Shown here piece after piece: positions 15,111 to 22,792 of a stretch of 54,089 nt of DNA. The position numbers and the translations under genes were made by a program. The notes beneath the pieces were generated by a model, which worked only from the letters and a program-made list of their open reading frames with translations, made no database searches and was not told the DNA's origin. The DNA is from Bryobacterales bacterium (GTDB lineage: Bacteria; Acidobacteriota; Terriglobia; Bryobacterales; Bryobacteraceae): assembly GCA_003166865.1 (NCBI GenBank), contig PMUP01000093.1, positions 15,465 to 69,553 of the forward strand, written 5' to 3'. How positions within the stretch are numbered: position 1 is the first letter of the stretch; each line of letters opens with the position of its first letter.

Positions 15111-16731
15111 AGCCCGCGACACTCTTAAAATCGTTCAGCCGGCCGACGAAATCGCCCAGGCCAAGGCCGTAGCCACGCGCTACCGCTGCGACTTTGTGGA
15201 CCTGCGTGAAGTGCGCATCGATCACGAGCTGTTCCACTCGGTCCCGGTGGATCTGATGTTCCGCTACAACTTCGTGCCGATCCAGTCGCAAAACGGGCAC
15301 CTGGACATCGCGCTCGCGGACCCCCGCAATCTGAACCTGATCGATGAGCTTGCGGTCCTGCTGCAGAAGAAGCTGCACGTCAAGGTCGCGACACTGTCGC
15401 AGATCTCGGACCTGCTGAAGAAAACCGAGCAATCGCAGCGCGTGCTGGAGGAGGTCACTGAAGGCTTCACGCTGGACGTGATGATCGGCGAGGAAGAAAA
15501 CCAGGACGAAACGCTCTCCATCGACAAGCTGACCGCCGACAGCGATATCGCGCCGGTGATCAAGCTGGTGGATACCACCATCTTCAACGCTCTCGAACGG
15601 CGCGCCAGCGACATCCATATCGAGACGCGCGATCAAGAAGTGGCCATCAAGTATCGTATCGATGGTGTGTTGCATTATGCCATGCCGCCGATCTCGAAGG
15701 ACTGGCACTCCACCATCATTTCGCGCATCAAGGTTATGAGCGAACTGGATATCGCCGAGCGCCGCATCCCGCAGGACGGCCGCTTCCGGGTGCGCTACAA
15801 GGGCCGCCTGATCGATTTCCGCGTCTCCATCATGCCGACCATCCATGGCGAGGACGCCGTGCTGCGCGTGCTGGACAAAGAATCGATGAGCGAGAAATTC
15901 GCCAAGCTTTCGCTCGACGTGGTCGGTTTCTCGGAGTCCGACCTGGTCAAATTCCGGCGCTACATCAAAGAGCCTTACGGGATGGTGCTGGTGACCGGTC
16001 CCACCGGCTCCGGCAAAACCACCACGCTCTACGCCGCCGTCAGCGAGATCAAGAACGACGAAGACAAGATCATCACCATCGAAGATCCGGTGGAATACCA
16101 GATCAAGGGCATCACGCAAATTCCGGTGAACGAAAAGAAGGGCCTGACCTTCGCGCGCGGCCTGCGTTCCATTCTGCGTCATGATCCGGACAAGATCATG
16201 GTGGGTGAAATTCGCGATCAGGAGACCGCGCAGATCGCGATCAACGCCGCGCTCACCGGGCATCTGGTGTTCACCACGGTTCACGCCAACAACGTGCTGG
16301 ACGTTCTGGGGCGCTTTCTGAACATGGGGGTTGAGCCCTACAATTTCGTGTCGGCGCTCAACTGCATCCTGGCCCAGCGGCTGGTTCGCGTGATCTGCAC
16401 CTATTGCAAGACACCGGTGCAGTATCCGGATTCGTATTTGGTGGAAAGCGGTCTCAACCCAGAGGAATGGCGCGATGTGGCGCTGTACGAAGGTCCGGGC
16501 TGTTTTGAGTGCGGTGGCACGGGCTTCCGCGGACGCACCGCGATTCATGAATTGCTGGATCTGAGCGAGCACATCCGCGAAATGATTCTCGACAAGCGCC
16601 CGGCGTCGGAAATCAAGCGCGCCGCGCGCGAGGAAGGCATGACGTTCCTGCGGGATTCAGCCATCGACAAGGCTCGCGAGGGTGTCACCACATTGAAGGA
16701 GATCAACAAGGTAACCTTCATCGAAGGTTAG
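15106..16731 (+). CDS. gspE: Secretion/pilus assembly ATPase (GspE/PilB)
   Basis: This 541-residue hexameric ATPase powers pseudopilus or pilus assembly. It has an N-terminal MshEN/GspE-N domain (about 15-120), Walker A GPTGSGKT (298-305), the Asp box around IEDPVEYQ (325-332), Walker B KIMVGEIRD (363-371) and the His box HLVFTTVHANN (386-396). A four-cysteine zinc motif is present: C431, C434, C466, C469. Complete catalytic residues indicate an active enzyme. The C-terminus KEINKVTFIE is typical. The open antisense frame across this gene (15052-16572) is an artefact of codon bias. Confidence 0.96.
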   Translation: MAARDTLKIVQPADEIAQAKAVATRYRCDFVDLREVRIDHELFHSVPVDLMFRYNFVPIQSQNGHLDIALADPRNLNLIDELAVLLQKKLHVKVATLSQISDLLKKTEQSQRVLEEVTEGFTLDVMIGEEENQDETLSIDKLTADSDIAPVIKLVDTTIFNALERRASDIHIETRDQEVAIKYRIDGVLHYAMPPISKDWHSTIISRIKVMSELDIAERRIPQDGRFRVRYKGRLIDFRVSIMPTIHGEDAVLRVLDKESMSEKFAKLSLDVVGFSESDLVKFRRYIKEPYGMVLVTGPTGSGKTTTLYAAVSEIKNDEDKIITIEDPVEYQIKGITQIPVNEKKGLTFARGLRSILRHDPDKIMVGEIRDQETAQIAINAALTGHLVFTTVHANNVLDVLGRFLNMGVEPYNFVSALNCILAQRLVRVICTYCKTPVQYPDSYLVESGLNPEEWRDVALYEGPGCFECGGTGFRGRTAIHELLDLSEHIREMILDKRPASEIKRAAREEGMTFLRDSAIDKAREGVTTLKEINKVTFIEG

Positions 16732-16744
16732 TCCAGCCCACGCG

Positions 16745-17617
16745 ATGTCACTCGCCAATCTGCTCAAGGATCCGCCGCCAACACACGCTTTCGAGCTTTC
16801 GGAAGAAGGCATCTCGTTCGCGCCCGTGGGGGAACCCGCGCTGGCGGAATTTGCGCGCTTCGAACCCGGAGTGCTGCTGGTATCACCCGTACACGAAAAC
16901 ATCCAGCAGCCGCATGTTTTGCTGGAGCACATCGGCACGCTGGTCGCCGCCAACGGCCATCGCAAGCGCCGCGCGGCATTGATTCTGCCGGATTACTGCG
17001 CGCGCATCGCAGTGCTCGATTTCGACACCTTCCCCCCGGATCCGGACGAGCAACAGGCGCTGGTCCGCTTCCGGCTGAAGAAGAGCGTCCCGTTCGAAGT
17101 GGACACCGCGATGGTCAGCTACGTGGAGCAGCCTCGCTTGGCTGACGGCAGAGTGGAAATACTGGCGGCCGTGATGTCTTCCGAAATTGTGGAACAATAT
17201 GAAGCGCCGTTTCGCGCCGCTGGTTTCCATCCCGGGCTGGTGACCACTTCGTCGATTGCCGCGCTTAATCTGCTGGAGGCCAACGGCATCACGTTGTTGG
17301 TCAAACTCGGCGGGCGGGTACTCTCGGTGCTGGTGCTCATGGACAACGCGGTAAAGCTGGCGCGCTGCATCGAAATGGATCAAGCGGGCGTGCTGGACAT
17401 TGAATCGGTGCTGCACCCCACCATCGCATACATCGAAGACGAGCTGAAGTCGAGCCCGCAAGTGGTTTGGTTGGCTGGATTCGGAACTGAGGCCGGCGAG
17501 TTCGCTCCGCGCTGGGAAAGCGAATGGGGCGTCGCGGTTCGGCCGATTCGTTCGCGCTTCGGCTCACCCAACCGCAACAACAGCGGCCTGCTGGGATACT
17601 TGGAGTCGGTGGCATAA
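16745..17617 (+). CDS. pilM: PilM-like assembly protein (actin-fold)
   Basis: This 290-residue protein lies between gspE and pilN-like genes, which is the PilM/GspL-cytoplasmic position. It has the segments ALILPDYCARIAVLDFDTFP, EQQALVRFRLKKSVPFEVDT and YEAPFRAAGFHPGLVTTSSIAALNLLE, all characteristic of PilM-type ASKHA proteins that link the ATPase to the inner-membrane PilNO complex. There is no signal peptide or membrane helix. It is somewhat shorter than PilM of proteobacteria (about 350), so part of the ATP-binding fold may be reduced. It starts 14 bases after gspE and ends 3 bases before the next gene. Confidence 0.8.
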   Translation: MSLANLLKDPPPTHAFELSEEGISFAPVGEPALAEFARFEPGVLLVSPVHENIQQPHVLLEHIGTLVAANGHRKRRAALILPDYCARIAVLDFDTFPPDPDEQQALVRFRLKKSVPFEVDTAMVSYVEQPRLADGRVEILAAVMSSEIVEQYEAPFRAAGFHPGLVTTSSIAALNLLEANGITLLVKLGGRVLSVLVLMDNAVKLARCIEMDQAGVLDIESVLHPTIAYIEDELKSSPQVVWLAGFGTEAGEFAPRWESEWGVAVRPIRSRFGSPNRNNSGLLGYLESVA

Positions 17618-17620
17618 AGC

Positions 17621-18196
17621 ATGGCGCTACGGGTCCCCATCAATCTCGCGACCGAGCCTTTCCGGCGGGACCGGCCGATGCTGGCGGGCGCGGCTGCCAT
17701 CGCTGTTCTTCTGAGCTTACTGTTGATTTTCCAGGTGTTCACCATCGTCTCCGAACACCGCCAGGCGGCCGACATTCGAATCGCAATCGACCGGGAGAAC
17801 GCTCAGATCCGTGCGATTGCCGCGCAACAAGCCAAGCTGAACGCCACGCTGCGCAAGCCCGAGAACGCGGAGGTGCTGGAGCGCAGCTTGTTCCTCAACA
17901 CGCTCATCGATCGGAAAGCCATCAGTTGGACCAAGATTTTCGCGGATCTCGAAAAAGTAATGCCGTATAACGTCCGGCTGGTCTCAGTGCGGCTGCCGCA
18001 GGTGAATTCAAACAATCAGGTTCTGCTCGACATGGTGGTGGGCGCGAAAGACGTCGCGCCCATTCTCGACCTGCTGAAACATCTGGAGGGCGCGCCCCAG
18101 TTCGGGCCCTACAGCGTGCAGACTTCCACGCCGCCTTCGCAAACCGATCCCTTTTACCGCTATCACGTCATGGTGAGCTATGCTCAGAGGCTCTAA
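17621..18196 (+). CDS. pilN: PilN-like inner-membrane assembly protein
   Basis: This 191-residue bitopic protein begins with the PilN hallmark INLATEPFRRDRP (residues 6-18), a cytoplasmic peptide that docks into PilM. One membrane helix follows at about 24-46, then a coiled coil (50-75) and a periplasmic ferredoxin-like domain (SWTKIFADLEKVMPYNVRLVSV). The order after PilM supports the call. Its 3' end overlaps the next gene if the latter starts at its first ATG. Confidence 0.85.
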   Translation: MALRVPINLATEPFRRDRPMLAGAAAIAVLLSLLLIFQVFTIVSEHRQAADIRIAIDRENAQIRAIAAQQAKLNATLRKPENAEVLERSLFLNTLIDRKAISWTKIFADLEKVMPYNVRLVSVRLPQVNSNNQVLLDMVVGAKDVAPILDLLKHLEGAPQFGPYSVQTSTPPSQTDPFYRYHVMVSYAQRL

Positions 18197-18779
18197 AGTG
18201 GGGAGACGCTTTAACGTTTGGCCTCCCAACAATCCGCGCGCAGTGATCCGGCTGGGTCTGGGCGTGCTGGTGGCGGCCAATCTCGCGGCGGCGTATTTTA
18301 TAGTGAGGCCCATCGGCGGATCGGCGCAGGAACTCGCGCAGCAGGCGCTCGAAATGCACTCGCAAATCCGCCAGCAGCAAGGCGTGCTGGACCGCACTCG
18401 CGTGCTGGTAAGCAAGATCGAAAGCGGACGCGGCGAAGGCGAGCGGTTCATGAGGAGCTTTTTTCTGCCGCGCCGTCCAGCCTACTCCATCATCGTGGGG
18501 GAGCTGAACGATCTCGCCAGCCAGGCTAAAATCACTCCGCGCGACAGCGCCTGGGCTCTGGAACCGGTGGAAGGCAGCGACACGCTGGACATGCTGCAGA
18601 TCTCCGCCAATTTCGAGGGCACGTATCCTGATCTGATCCATTTCATCAACCTGCTCGACAAGTCCAACCGGCTGCTGATCATCGAAAGCCTGAACGCCAC
18701 TCCGCAACAATCCGGGGGCCGTCTGAACGTAATGCTCAAGCTGGACACCTTCGTCCAGGAGGACGGTTCCGCGCAATGA
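18180..18779 (+). CDS. pilO: PilO-like inner-membrane assembly protein
   Basis: This 199-residue bitopic protein has one membrane helix at about residues 23-41, a coiled coil (45-75) and a C-terminal periplasmic domain containing YPDLIHFINLLDKSNRLLIIESL, the PilO ferredoxin-like fold that pairs with PilN. The ATG at 18180 overlaps pilN by 17 bases. An in-frame GTG at 18198, just after the pilN stop, would remove six residues and is equally plausible. Its stop overlaps the next start by four bases (ATGA). Confidence 0.83.
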   Translation: MLRGSKVGRRFNVWPPNNPRAVIRLGLGVLVAANLAAAYFIVRPIGGSAQELAQQALEMHSQIRQQQGVLDRTRVLVSKIESGRGEGERFMRSFFLPRRPAYSIIVGELNDLASQAKITPRDSAWALEPVEGSDTLDMLQISANFEGTYPDLIHFINLLDKSNRLLIIESLNATPQQSGGRLNVMLKLDTFVQEDGSAQ

Positions 18780-19474
18780 ACTGGATGCCGTCCAACCTGG
18801 GAGCGGAGCCCAAGAAGGTCGCGATCCTGGTCGTCACAGCCGTGGTCGGGGTTGGTGTCTACCTTTACAACCGCAACCCAAGCGAAGGCCCGGCATCCGC
18901 GCCGCAAATCATCAGCCGCGCACCGGTGACCACTTCCTATGGAGCTGCGCGCCCCGAGAGGCCATCCTTTCGCGTCGTGCAAAACGCGGGCAGCGGTACG
19001 CGCGAATTCAAGCCGTCGCTCAAGATCAAGGAAATCGAACCGTCCAGCATCGATCCAACCCTGCACCTGGACCTGCTCGCGAAACTCAAAACCGTCAGCG
19101 TGGATCCGAGCTCGCGATCGCTGTTCGAGATCGGCGCCGCGCCTGCGGCTGAAATCCTCAAGGAGCCGGCCAAAATCGCGATCGTCCGGCCGTTCATGGG
19201 GCCTCAACCGCCCCCGCCGGTCGTGGTTCCGGCTGATCCGAAAGCGCCGCCCATCCCGCTCAAGTTCTATGGCTTCGTCAACAAATCGAAAGTGGGCGAT
19301 AAGCGCGCCTTCTTTCTGGACGGAGATGACATCGTGATCGCGGCCGAGGGCGAAATGATCAAGAAGCGCTACAAGATCGTACGCATCGGCGTCACTTCGG
19401 CCGTGGTGGAAGACACCGAGTTCAAGAGCAACAACCAGCAAACGCTGCCGCTCGAAGCGGAGATGGCCGGATGA
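18776..19474 (+). CDS. PilP/GspC-like periplasmic linker protein
   Basis: This 232-residue protein has an N-terminal membrane anchor (about 13-29), a proline- and alanine-rich linker, and a C-terminal beta domain with PLKFYGFVNKS...RAFFLDGDDIVIAAEGEMIKKRYKIVRIG. That is the homology-region pattern shared by GspC and PilP. These proteins bind the secretin N0 domain, so this is the likely contact to the secretin encoded at 40.8-43.2 kb. Four-base overlaps with both neighbours indicate coupled translation. I cannot decide between a PilP and a GspC assignment from sequence alone. Confidence 0.7.
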   Translation: MNWMPSNLGAEPKKVAILVVTAVVGVGVYLYNRNPSEGPASAPQIISRAPVTTSYGAARPERPSFRVVQNAGSGTREFKPSLKIKEIEPSSIDPTLHLDLLAKLKTVSVDPSSRSLFEIGAAPAAEILKEPAKIAIVRPFMGPQPPPPVVVPADPKAPPIPLKFYGFVNKSKVGDKRAFFLDGDDIVIAAEGEMIKKRYKIVRIGVTSAVVEDTEFKSNNQQTLPLEAEMAG

Positions 19475-20847
19475 AAAGTCAAAGGCGTGGCCGGCGCCGC
19501 GACGAATCCGGATTCGCGATGTTGCTGGTCTTCGTGCTGGCCGCCGGCATCGCCATCACGCTGTTTATCGAGGTCCCGCGCATCGCGTTCGAATCGCAGC
19601 GCACTCGCGAGCAGATGACCATCGACCGCGCCTTGCAGTATCAGCGCGCCATCCAGCTTTTTTACCGCAAGTACCGCCTGTACCCGCAAACGCTCGACGA
19701 TCTCGAAACCACCCGCAACCTCCGTTTCCTGCGCCGCAGGTATAAGGACCCGCTGACCGGCAAGGACTACCGCTTGCTGCACGTCGGCCCGTCCGGCCAG
19801 CTTACCGATTCGTTGATTCAACCCGCGCCTCCGCTCCCCGGCAGCAGTACCGGCAACGGCCCGAACTCGAGCCAAACCTCGGCGCAGACTTCCAACTCGG
19901 CACAAAGCTCCAATTCCTCGCAGAACTCTAATTCCTCACAGCCCAGTGATCCCAATAATCCCAATGCGCCCGCACCCGACCCGTTGAATATGGCTTTGCG
20001 GCGGCCGAGCGATCGCCTCACTCCCACAGCGCCCCCCGGCGGCCAACCGGGCGACCCGGATTCCAATCCGCCTCCGGACCAACAGCAACAGCCGCAGCCA
20101 TCGCAGGACCCGTCGCAACCCGGCCAACAGCCAGTTCAACCAGGACAGCCCGGAATTCCGGGGCAGCCCGTGCAACAGCCCGCAGATCCCAACCAGCCGG
20201 GTCAACCGCAATTTCCGCCGCCGCAGCCGCAATATCCGGGGCAGTCCGCTCCTTCGAACGCGCCTCCGGGCCAGACGCCCTATCCCGGCCAGACGCCCTA
20301 TCCCGGGCAGACGCCCTATCCGAGCCCGACGGCCCCTCCGATTCCTGGATTTCCATTCCAACAAACTCCAGGGCAGCAGAGTGCCCAGTCTGGGACTCCC
20401 GGTGCTGCGGGGATCCCTGGAGCTGCGGCCGGCGGGGCCGGTGCGCAAGGCAATCCAGCCGCGAACATGATCCAACAGCTTTTGACCAACCCGCGCCAGC
20501 CACCTTCCAACTCGGGTTTCACCACGGGAAATACCGGGGGCATCGCGGGCGTCGCCAGCACGGCCGAAGGCAAGGGGATTCACGTGGTCAACGACCACAC
20601 CAAGTACAAAGAGTGGGAGTTTGTTTACGACATCAAGAAGGACAAGACCGTGGTGGGAGCCGCGGGAGTAGCCCAGCAACAGCAGGTTCAGCAGCAGATG
20701 CAACAGGCTCAACAGCCCGGCGCTGGGTTCGGAGGTAGCGCGCCGGGAAGCAGTCCGTTCGGTTCTACTTCTACGAGCTCCACTTCGTCGAGCCCCGCTA
20801 ACGGAGTCGCGCCCGGGGCCCCGAGCGCGCCCCCACCGTCTCAGTAG
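19471..20847 (+). CDS. Pseudopilin-like protein with a Pro/Gln-rich C-terminal region
   Basis: The 458-residue product has a prepilin-like N-terminus: basic residues, then SGFAMLLVF with possible cleavage at G14/F15 and a hydrophobic helix to about 34. The Glu normally at +5 is absent, as in GspK. A short globular part follows (FYRKYRLYPQTLDDLETT..., PLTGKDYRLL), resembling a GspG-type core. Residues about 125-325 are low complexity: S/N/Q-rich, then P/Q/G-rich with YPGQTP repeats. A second small folded patch, VVNDHTKYKEWEFVYDIKKD, lies at about 372-391. It ends the operon. The repetitive region probably crosses or binds the cell wall or surface; that is inference. Confidence 0.72.
   Translation: MKSQRRGRRRDESGFAMLLVFVLAAGIAITLFIEVPRIAFESQRTREQMTIDRALQYQRAIQLFYRKYRLYPQTLDDLETTRNLRFLRRRYKDPLTGKDYRLLHVGPSGQLTDSLIQPAPPLPGSSTGNGPNSSQTSAQTSNSAQSSNSSQNSNSSQPSDPNNPNAPAPDPLNMALRRPSDRLTPTAPPGGQPGDPDSNPPPDQQQQPQPSQDPSQPGQQPVQPGQPGIPGQPVQQPADPNQPGQPQFPPPQPQYPGQSAPSNAPPGQTPYPGQTPYPGQTPYPSPTAPPIPGFPFQQTPGQQSAQSGTPGAAGIPGAAAGGAGAQGNPAANMIQQLLTNPRQPPSNSGFTTGNTGGIAGVASTAEGKGIHVVNDHTKYKEWEFVYDIKKDKTVVGAAGVAQQQQVQQQMQQAQQPGAGFGGSAPGSSPFGSTSTSSTSSSPANGVAPGAPSAPPPSQ
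20272..20325. repeat. Three 18-bp tandem repeats encoding YPGQTP
   Basis: Three units of 18 bases (20272-20289, 20290-20307, 20308-20325; consensus CAGACGCCCTATCCCGGC) encode QTPYPG in the pseudopilin-like protein. They are nearly identical at the DNA level, which points to recent expansion, and the length keeps the frame. Confidence 0.85.
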
Positions 20848-20865
20848 ACTGCCGTCTCAGTAGAA

Positions 20866-21393
20866 TTAGATAAACATTTCTTCGTCGCTAGTCGCCCGAT
20901 CGGGCGTCGGCCGATTACCGCGCCCCAACGCCCCCAGCGCCGCCCGGATGCCCGCCGCCAGACCGTTGATCTCCCGGAGCGGCCGCATAACGCCATCGTG
21001 GAACACAGCTATCGTCTCATGCGCGCGGCTGAGGGTGTCGTCCAGCACCAGCTCCGCGCGATCCATCTGCACCCTGGCTCGCACCGCCGCGTCGCCCACC
21101 AGATCCTCCACGATGGCCACCTGCCGCTTGGTGGAATCCAAAATGTCCTTGCTGGATTCCAAAATCTTGCTGGCCCGCGTCGTGATTTCGGTGATCTGCC
21201 GCCCGCTCTGCTCCACGGTCGCGCTGGTCTTCTCGACCAGACTCTCCACCTTCGGCACGAGTGGATTGATGGTCTCCTGCATTGACTTGACGGTTTTGTA
21301 AATCCCGGCCAGCATGCCCGCCTGAATACACAGAGCGATCGCGGAGATGATGACGAAAGCCGCCATCACGTAGAGCAGTGTGGTCTCGTTCAT
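20866..21393 (-). CDS. DUF948-like membrane-anchored coiled-coil protein
   Basis: This 175-residue protein has one N-terminal membrane helix (about 6-30), then a long helical region with heptad pattern (VKSMQETINPLVPKVESLVEKTSATVEQ, about 35-120) and a charged tail. The layout fits the small DUF948/methyl-accepting-like membrane proteins often found next to YtxH genes, which is the case here. Function is unknown; envelope stress or cell-envelope organisation has been proposed for such pairs. It converges on the pseudopilin-like gene. Confidence 0.65.
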   Translation of the reverse strand: MNETTLLYVMAAFVIISAIALCIQAGMLAGIYKTVKSMQETINPLVPKVESLVEKTSATVEQSGRQITEITTRASKILESSKDILDSTKRQVAIVEDLVGDAAVRARVQMDRAELVLDDTLSRAHETIAVFHDGVMRPLREINGLAAGIRAALGALGRGNRPTPDRATSDEEMFI

Positions 21394-21435
21394 GACTCAA
21401 CCTTCATGACTCAAACCTTCGTGACTCAAACCTTC
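21389..21435 (-). repeat. 15-bp repeats carrying Shine-Dalgarno and start codon
   Basis: About three copies of a 15-base unit (minus-strand GAAGGTTTGAGTCAT, with one ATG changed to ACG) lie directly before the DUF948-like gene. Each copy holds a GAAGG ribosome-binding sequence and, in all but one copy, an ATG, so the initiation region has been tandemly duplicated. Confidence 0.7.
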
Positions 21436-21454
21436 ATGATTCCATCCGGCGGAA

Positions 21455-21763
21455 TCAGATGCCTTCCACCGAATCGTTCGGCGTGCTCGCCACCGCGTCG
21501 CGATAGGCTTGCTTACCGGCCTCCACAGCCGCCGCCAGGTTCTCGCGCTGTCGCAAAACGGTGGACTTGCCGCGATCGATCGCGTCCGTCGCCTGGTCAC
21601 GCACCTCATTGCTCCGCCGCTTCAGATATTCCTTGCCCTCATCGGCCTTCGAGCGCAACAGGTCGCGGGTCTCCGGGCCCGATTTTGGCGCAAACAGCAG
21701 CCCCACCGCCACTCCCAACCCCAACCCCAGGAAGAAATACGAAAACTTGTTGTCATCTTCCAT
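21455..21763 (-). CDS. YtxH-like small membrane protein
   Basis: This 102-residue protein has a single glycine-rich membrane helix with the YtxH signature FFLGLGLGVAVGLLFAPKSGPETR (residues 9-32). An amphipathic, highly charged helix with a coiled-coil tendency follows. YtxH-like proteins are general-stress, envelope-associated proteins of unclear mechanism. It lies upstream of the DUF948-like gene on the same strand, with the 15-bp repeats in the gap. An ATG start with AGGA upstream fits. Confidence 0.8.
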   Translation of the reverse strand: MEDDNKFSYFFLGLGLGVAVGLLFAPKSGPETRDLLRSKADEGKEYLKRRSNEVRDQATDAIDRGKSTVLRQRENLAAAVEAGKQAYRDAVASTPNDSVEGI

Positions 21764-21829
21764 TTTTTGCCAGTCCTTTCCTTTAACTCACCTCTACAAT
21801 AGCAGTCTGGAATCTGTTAGTGTTCCCTT

Positions 21830-22393
21830 GTGATGGCGAAACGCCCGCCTCAACTGTTAGATCGCGAAAAGCTCCTAAATGTTGCACTGCGTGCCCTGGG
21901 TGGACGCGCGCACTCTTCAGGCGAGCTTCGTGAGAAACTCCGCCGCCGCGCGCAAAACCAGGAGGACGTGGACGCGGTCCTCGCGAAACTGAAGGAAGCC
22001 GGCTACCTGAACGACCAGCGCTTTGCCGAAGCTTATGCAGCCGCGCGTTTGCAGGATCAAGGCTTGGGAAAGATGCGCGTCCTGCGGGACCTGCGCCAGC
22101 GGCGCGTGGCGCCCAAGCTGGCCGAGCAAGTGACCGAGCAGACTTACCAGCAAACCAATGAAACCGATCTGATCGAGCAGTTTCTGCGCCGCAAGTATCG
22201 CGGCAAGCAGCTAGGCACATTTTTCAGCGAAAAAAAGAACCTGGCAGCCGCCTTCCGCCGCCTGCGCTATGCGGGATTCTCCGCCGGGCAGTCCATCCGC
22301 GTGTTGAAGCGCTTTGCGAGCCAGCCGGAAGTGCTGGACGCGCTGGAATCGGAAGAGCCCGAAGAGCCGCTAGCGGACGAAAACCGTCACTAG
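21830..22393 (+). CDS. recX: RecX-family regulator of RecA
   Basis: The 187-residue protein is all helical and shows the RecX repeats: ALRALGGRAHSSGELREKLRRRA (about 18-40), YLNDQRFAEAYAAARL (59-74) and a third three-helix unit near FRRLRYAGFSAGQSIRVL. RecX binds in the groove of RecA filaments and limits their activity. recA is not in the window. The first codon may be the GTG at 21830 or the ATG at 21833; the latter is more usual. Its last 24 bases overlap the convergent EamA-type gene. Confidence 0.88.
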   Translation: MMAKRPPQLLDREKLLNVALRALGGRAHSSGELREKLRRRAQNQEDVDAVLAKLKEAGYLNDQRFAEAYAAARLQDQGLGKMRVLRDLRQRRVAPKLAEQVTEQTYQQTNETDLIEQFLRRKYRGKQLGTFFSEKKNLAAAFRRLRYAGFSAGQSIRVLKRFASQPEVLDALESEEPEEPLADENRH

Positions 22394-22792
22394 CACGCCC
22401 GCCACGATCAAGCTCGCGCCGAGCACATTGCCGGTGGTCGGCTTCTCGCCTAGAAAGACAAACGCCATCGCCACCGCCAGCGCCACGCTGAGTTTGTCGA
22501 TCGGCGCTACTCGCGATGCCTCGCCCAATTGCAGCGCTTTATAGTAGAACATCCAGGAGAGACCCGTTGCAATCGCCGAGAGAAAAAGGAACAGAAGAGA
22601 ATGGCGCGAGATGCGAAACAGGTCCGCGGCGTTCCCTTGCACGGCGACAATGCCCCAGGCGAAGAATAGGATGATGGCGGTGCGGAGAGCCACCGCCAGG
22701 TTGCTGTCGACGTCGCGCACGCCAATTTTTCCGAAGATCGCGACCAGCGCGCCGAAGAAGGCCGAGAGGACGGCGTACCAGGCCCAACTCAT
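22370..22792 (-). CDS. EamA-family half-size transporter (DMT superfamily)
   Basis: This 140-residue membrane protein has five predicted helices and one EamA unit; the end, PTTGNVLGASLIVAGVLVTVF, is typical. Most EamA transporters have two such units in one chain; single-unit members work as dimers. The ATG at 22792 overlaps the asparaginase-type gene's stop by four bases. The frame is open for 13 more codons upstream, but those lie inside the peptidase gene. The substrate is unknown; an amino acid product of the neighbouring peptidase would be a natural guess but is inference. Confidence 0.83.
   Translation of the reverse strand: MSWAWYAVLSAFFGALVAIFGKIGVRDVDSNLAVALRTAIILFFAWGIVAVQGNAADLFRISRHSLLFLFLSAIATGLSWMFYYKALQLGEASRVAPIDKLSVALAVAMAFVFLGEKPTTGNVLGASLIVAGVLVTVFVR

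Noticed and set aside
15052-16572. Open frame of 506 codons on the minus strand across gspE
   Set aside because: It mirrors a strongly conserved ATPase gene; the predicted protein is rich in H, R and D from reversed high-GC codons and shows no homology.
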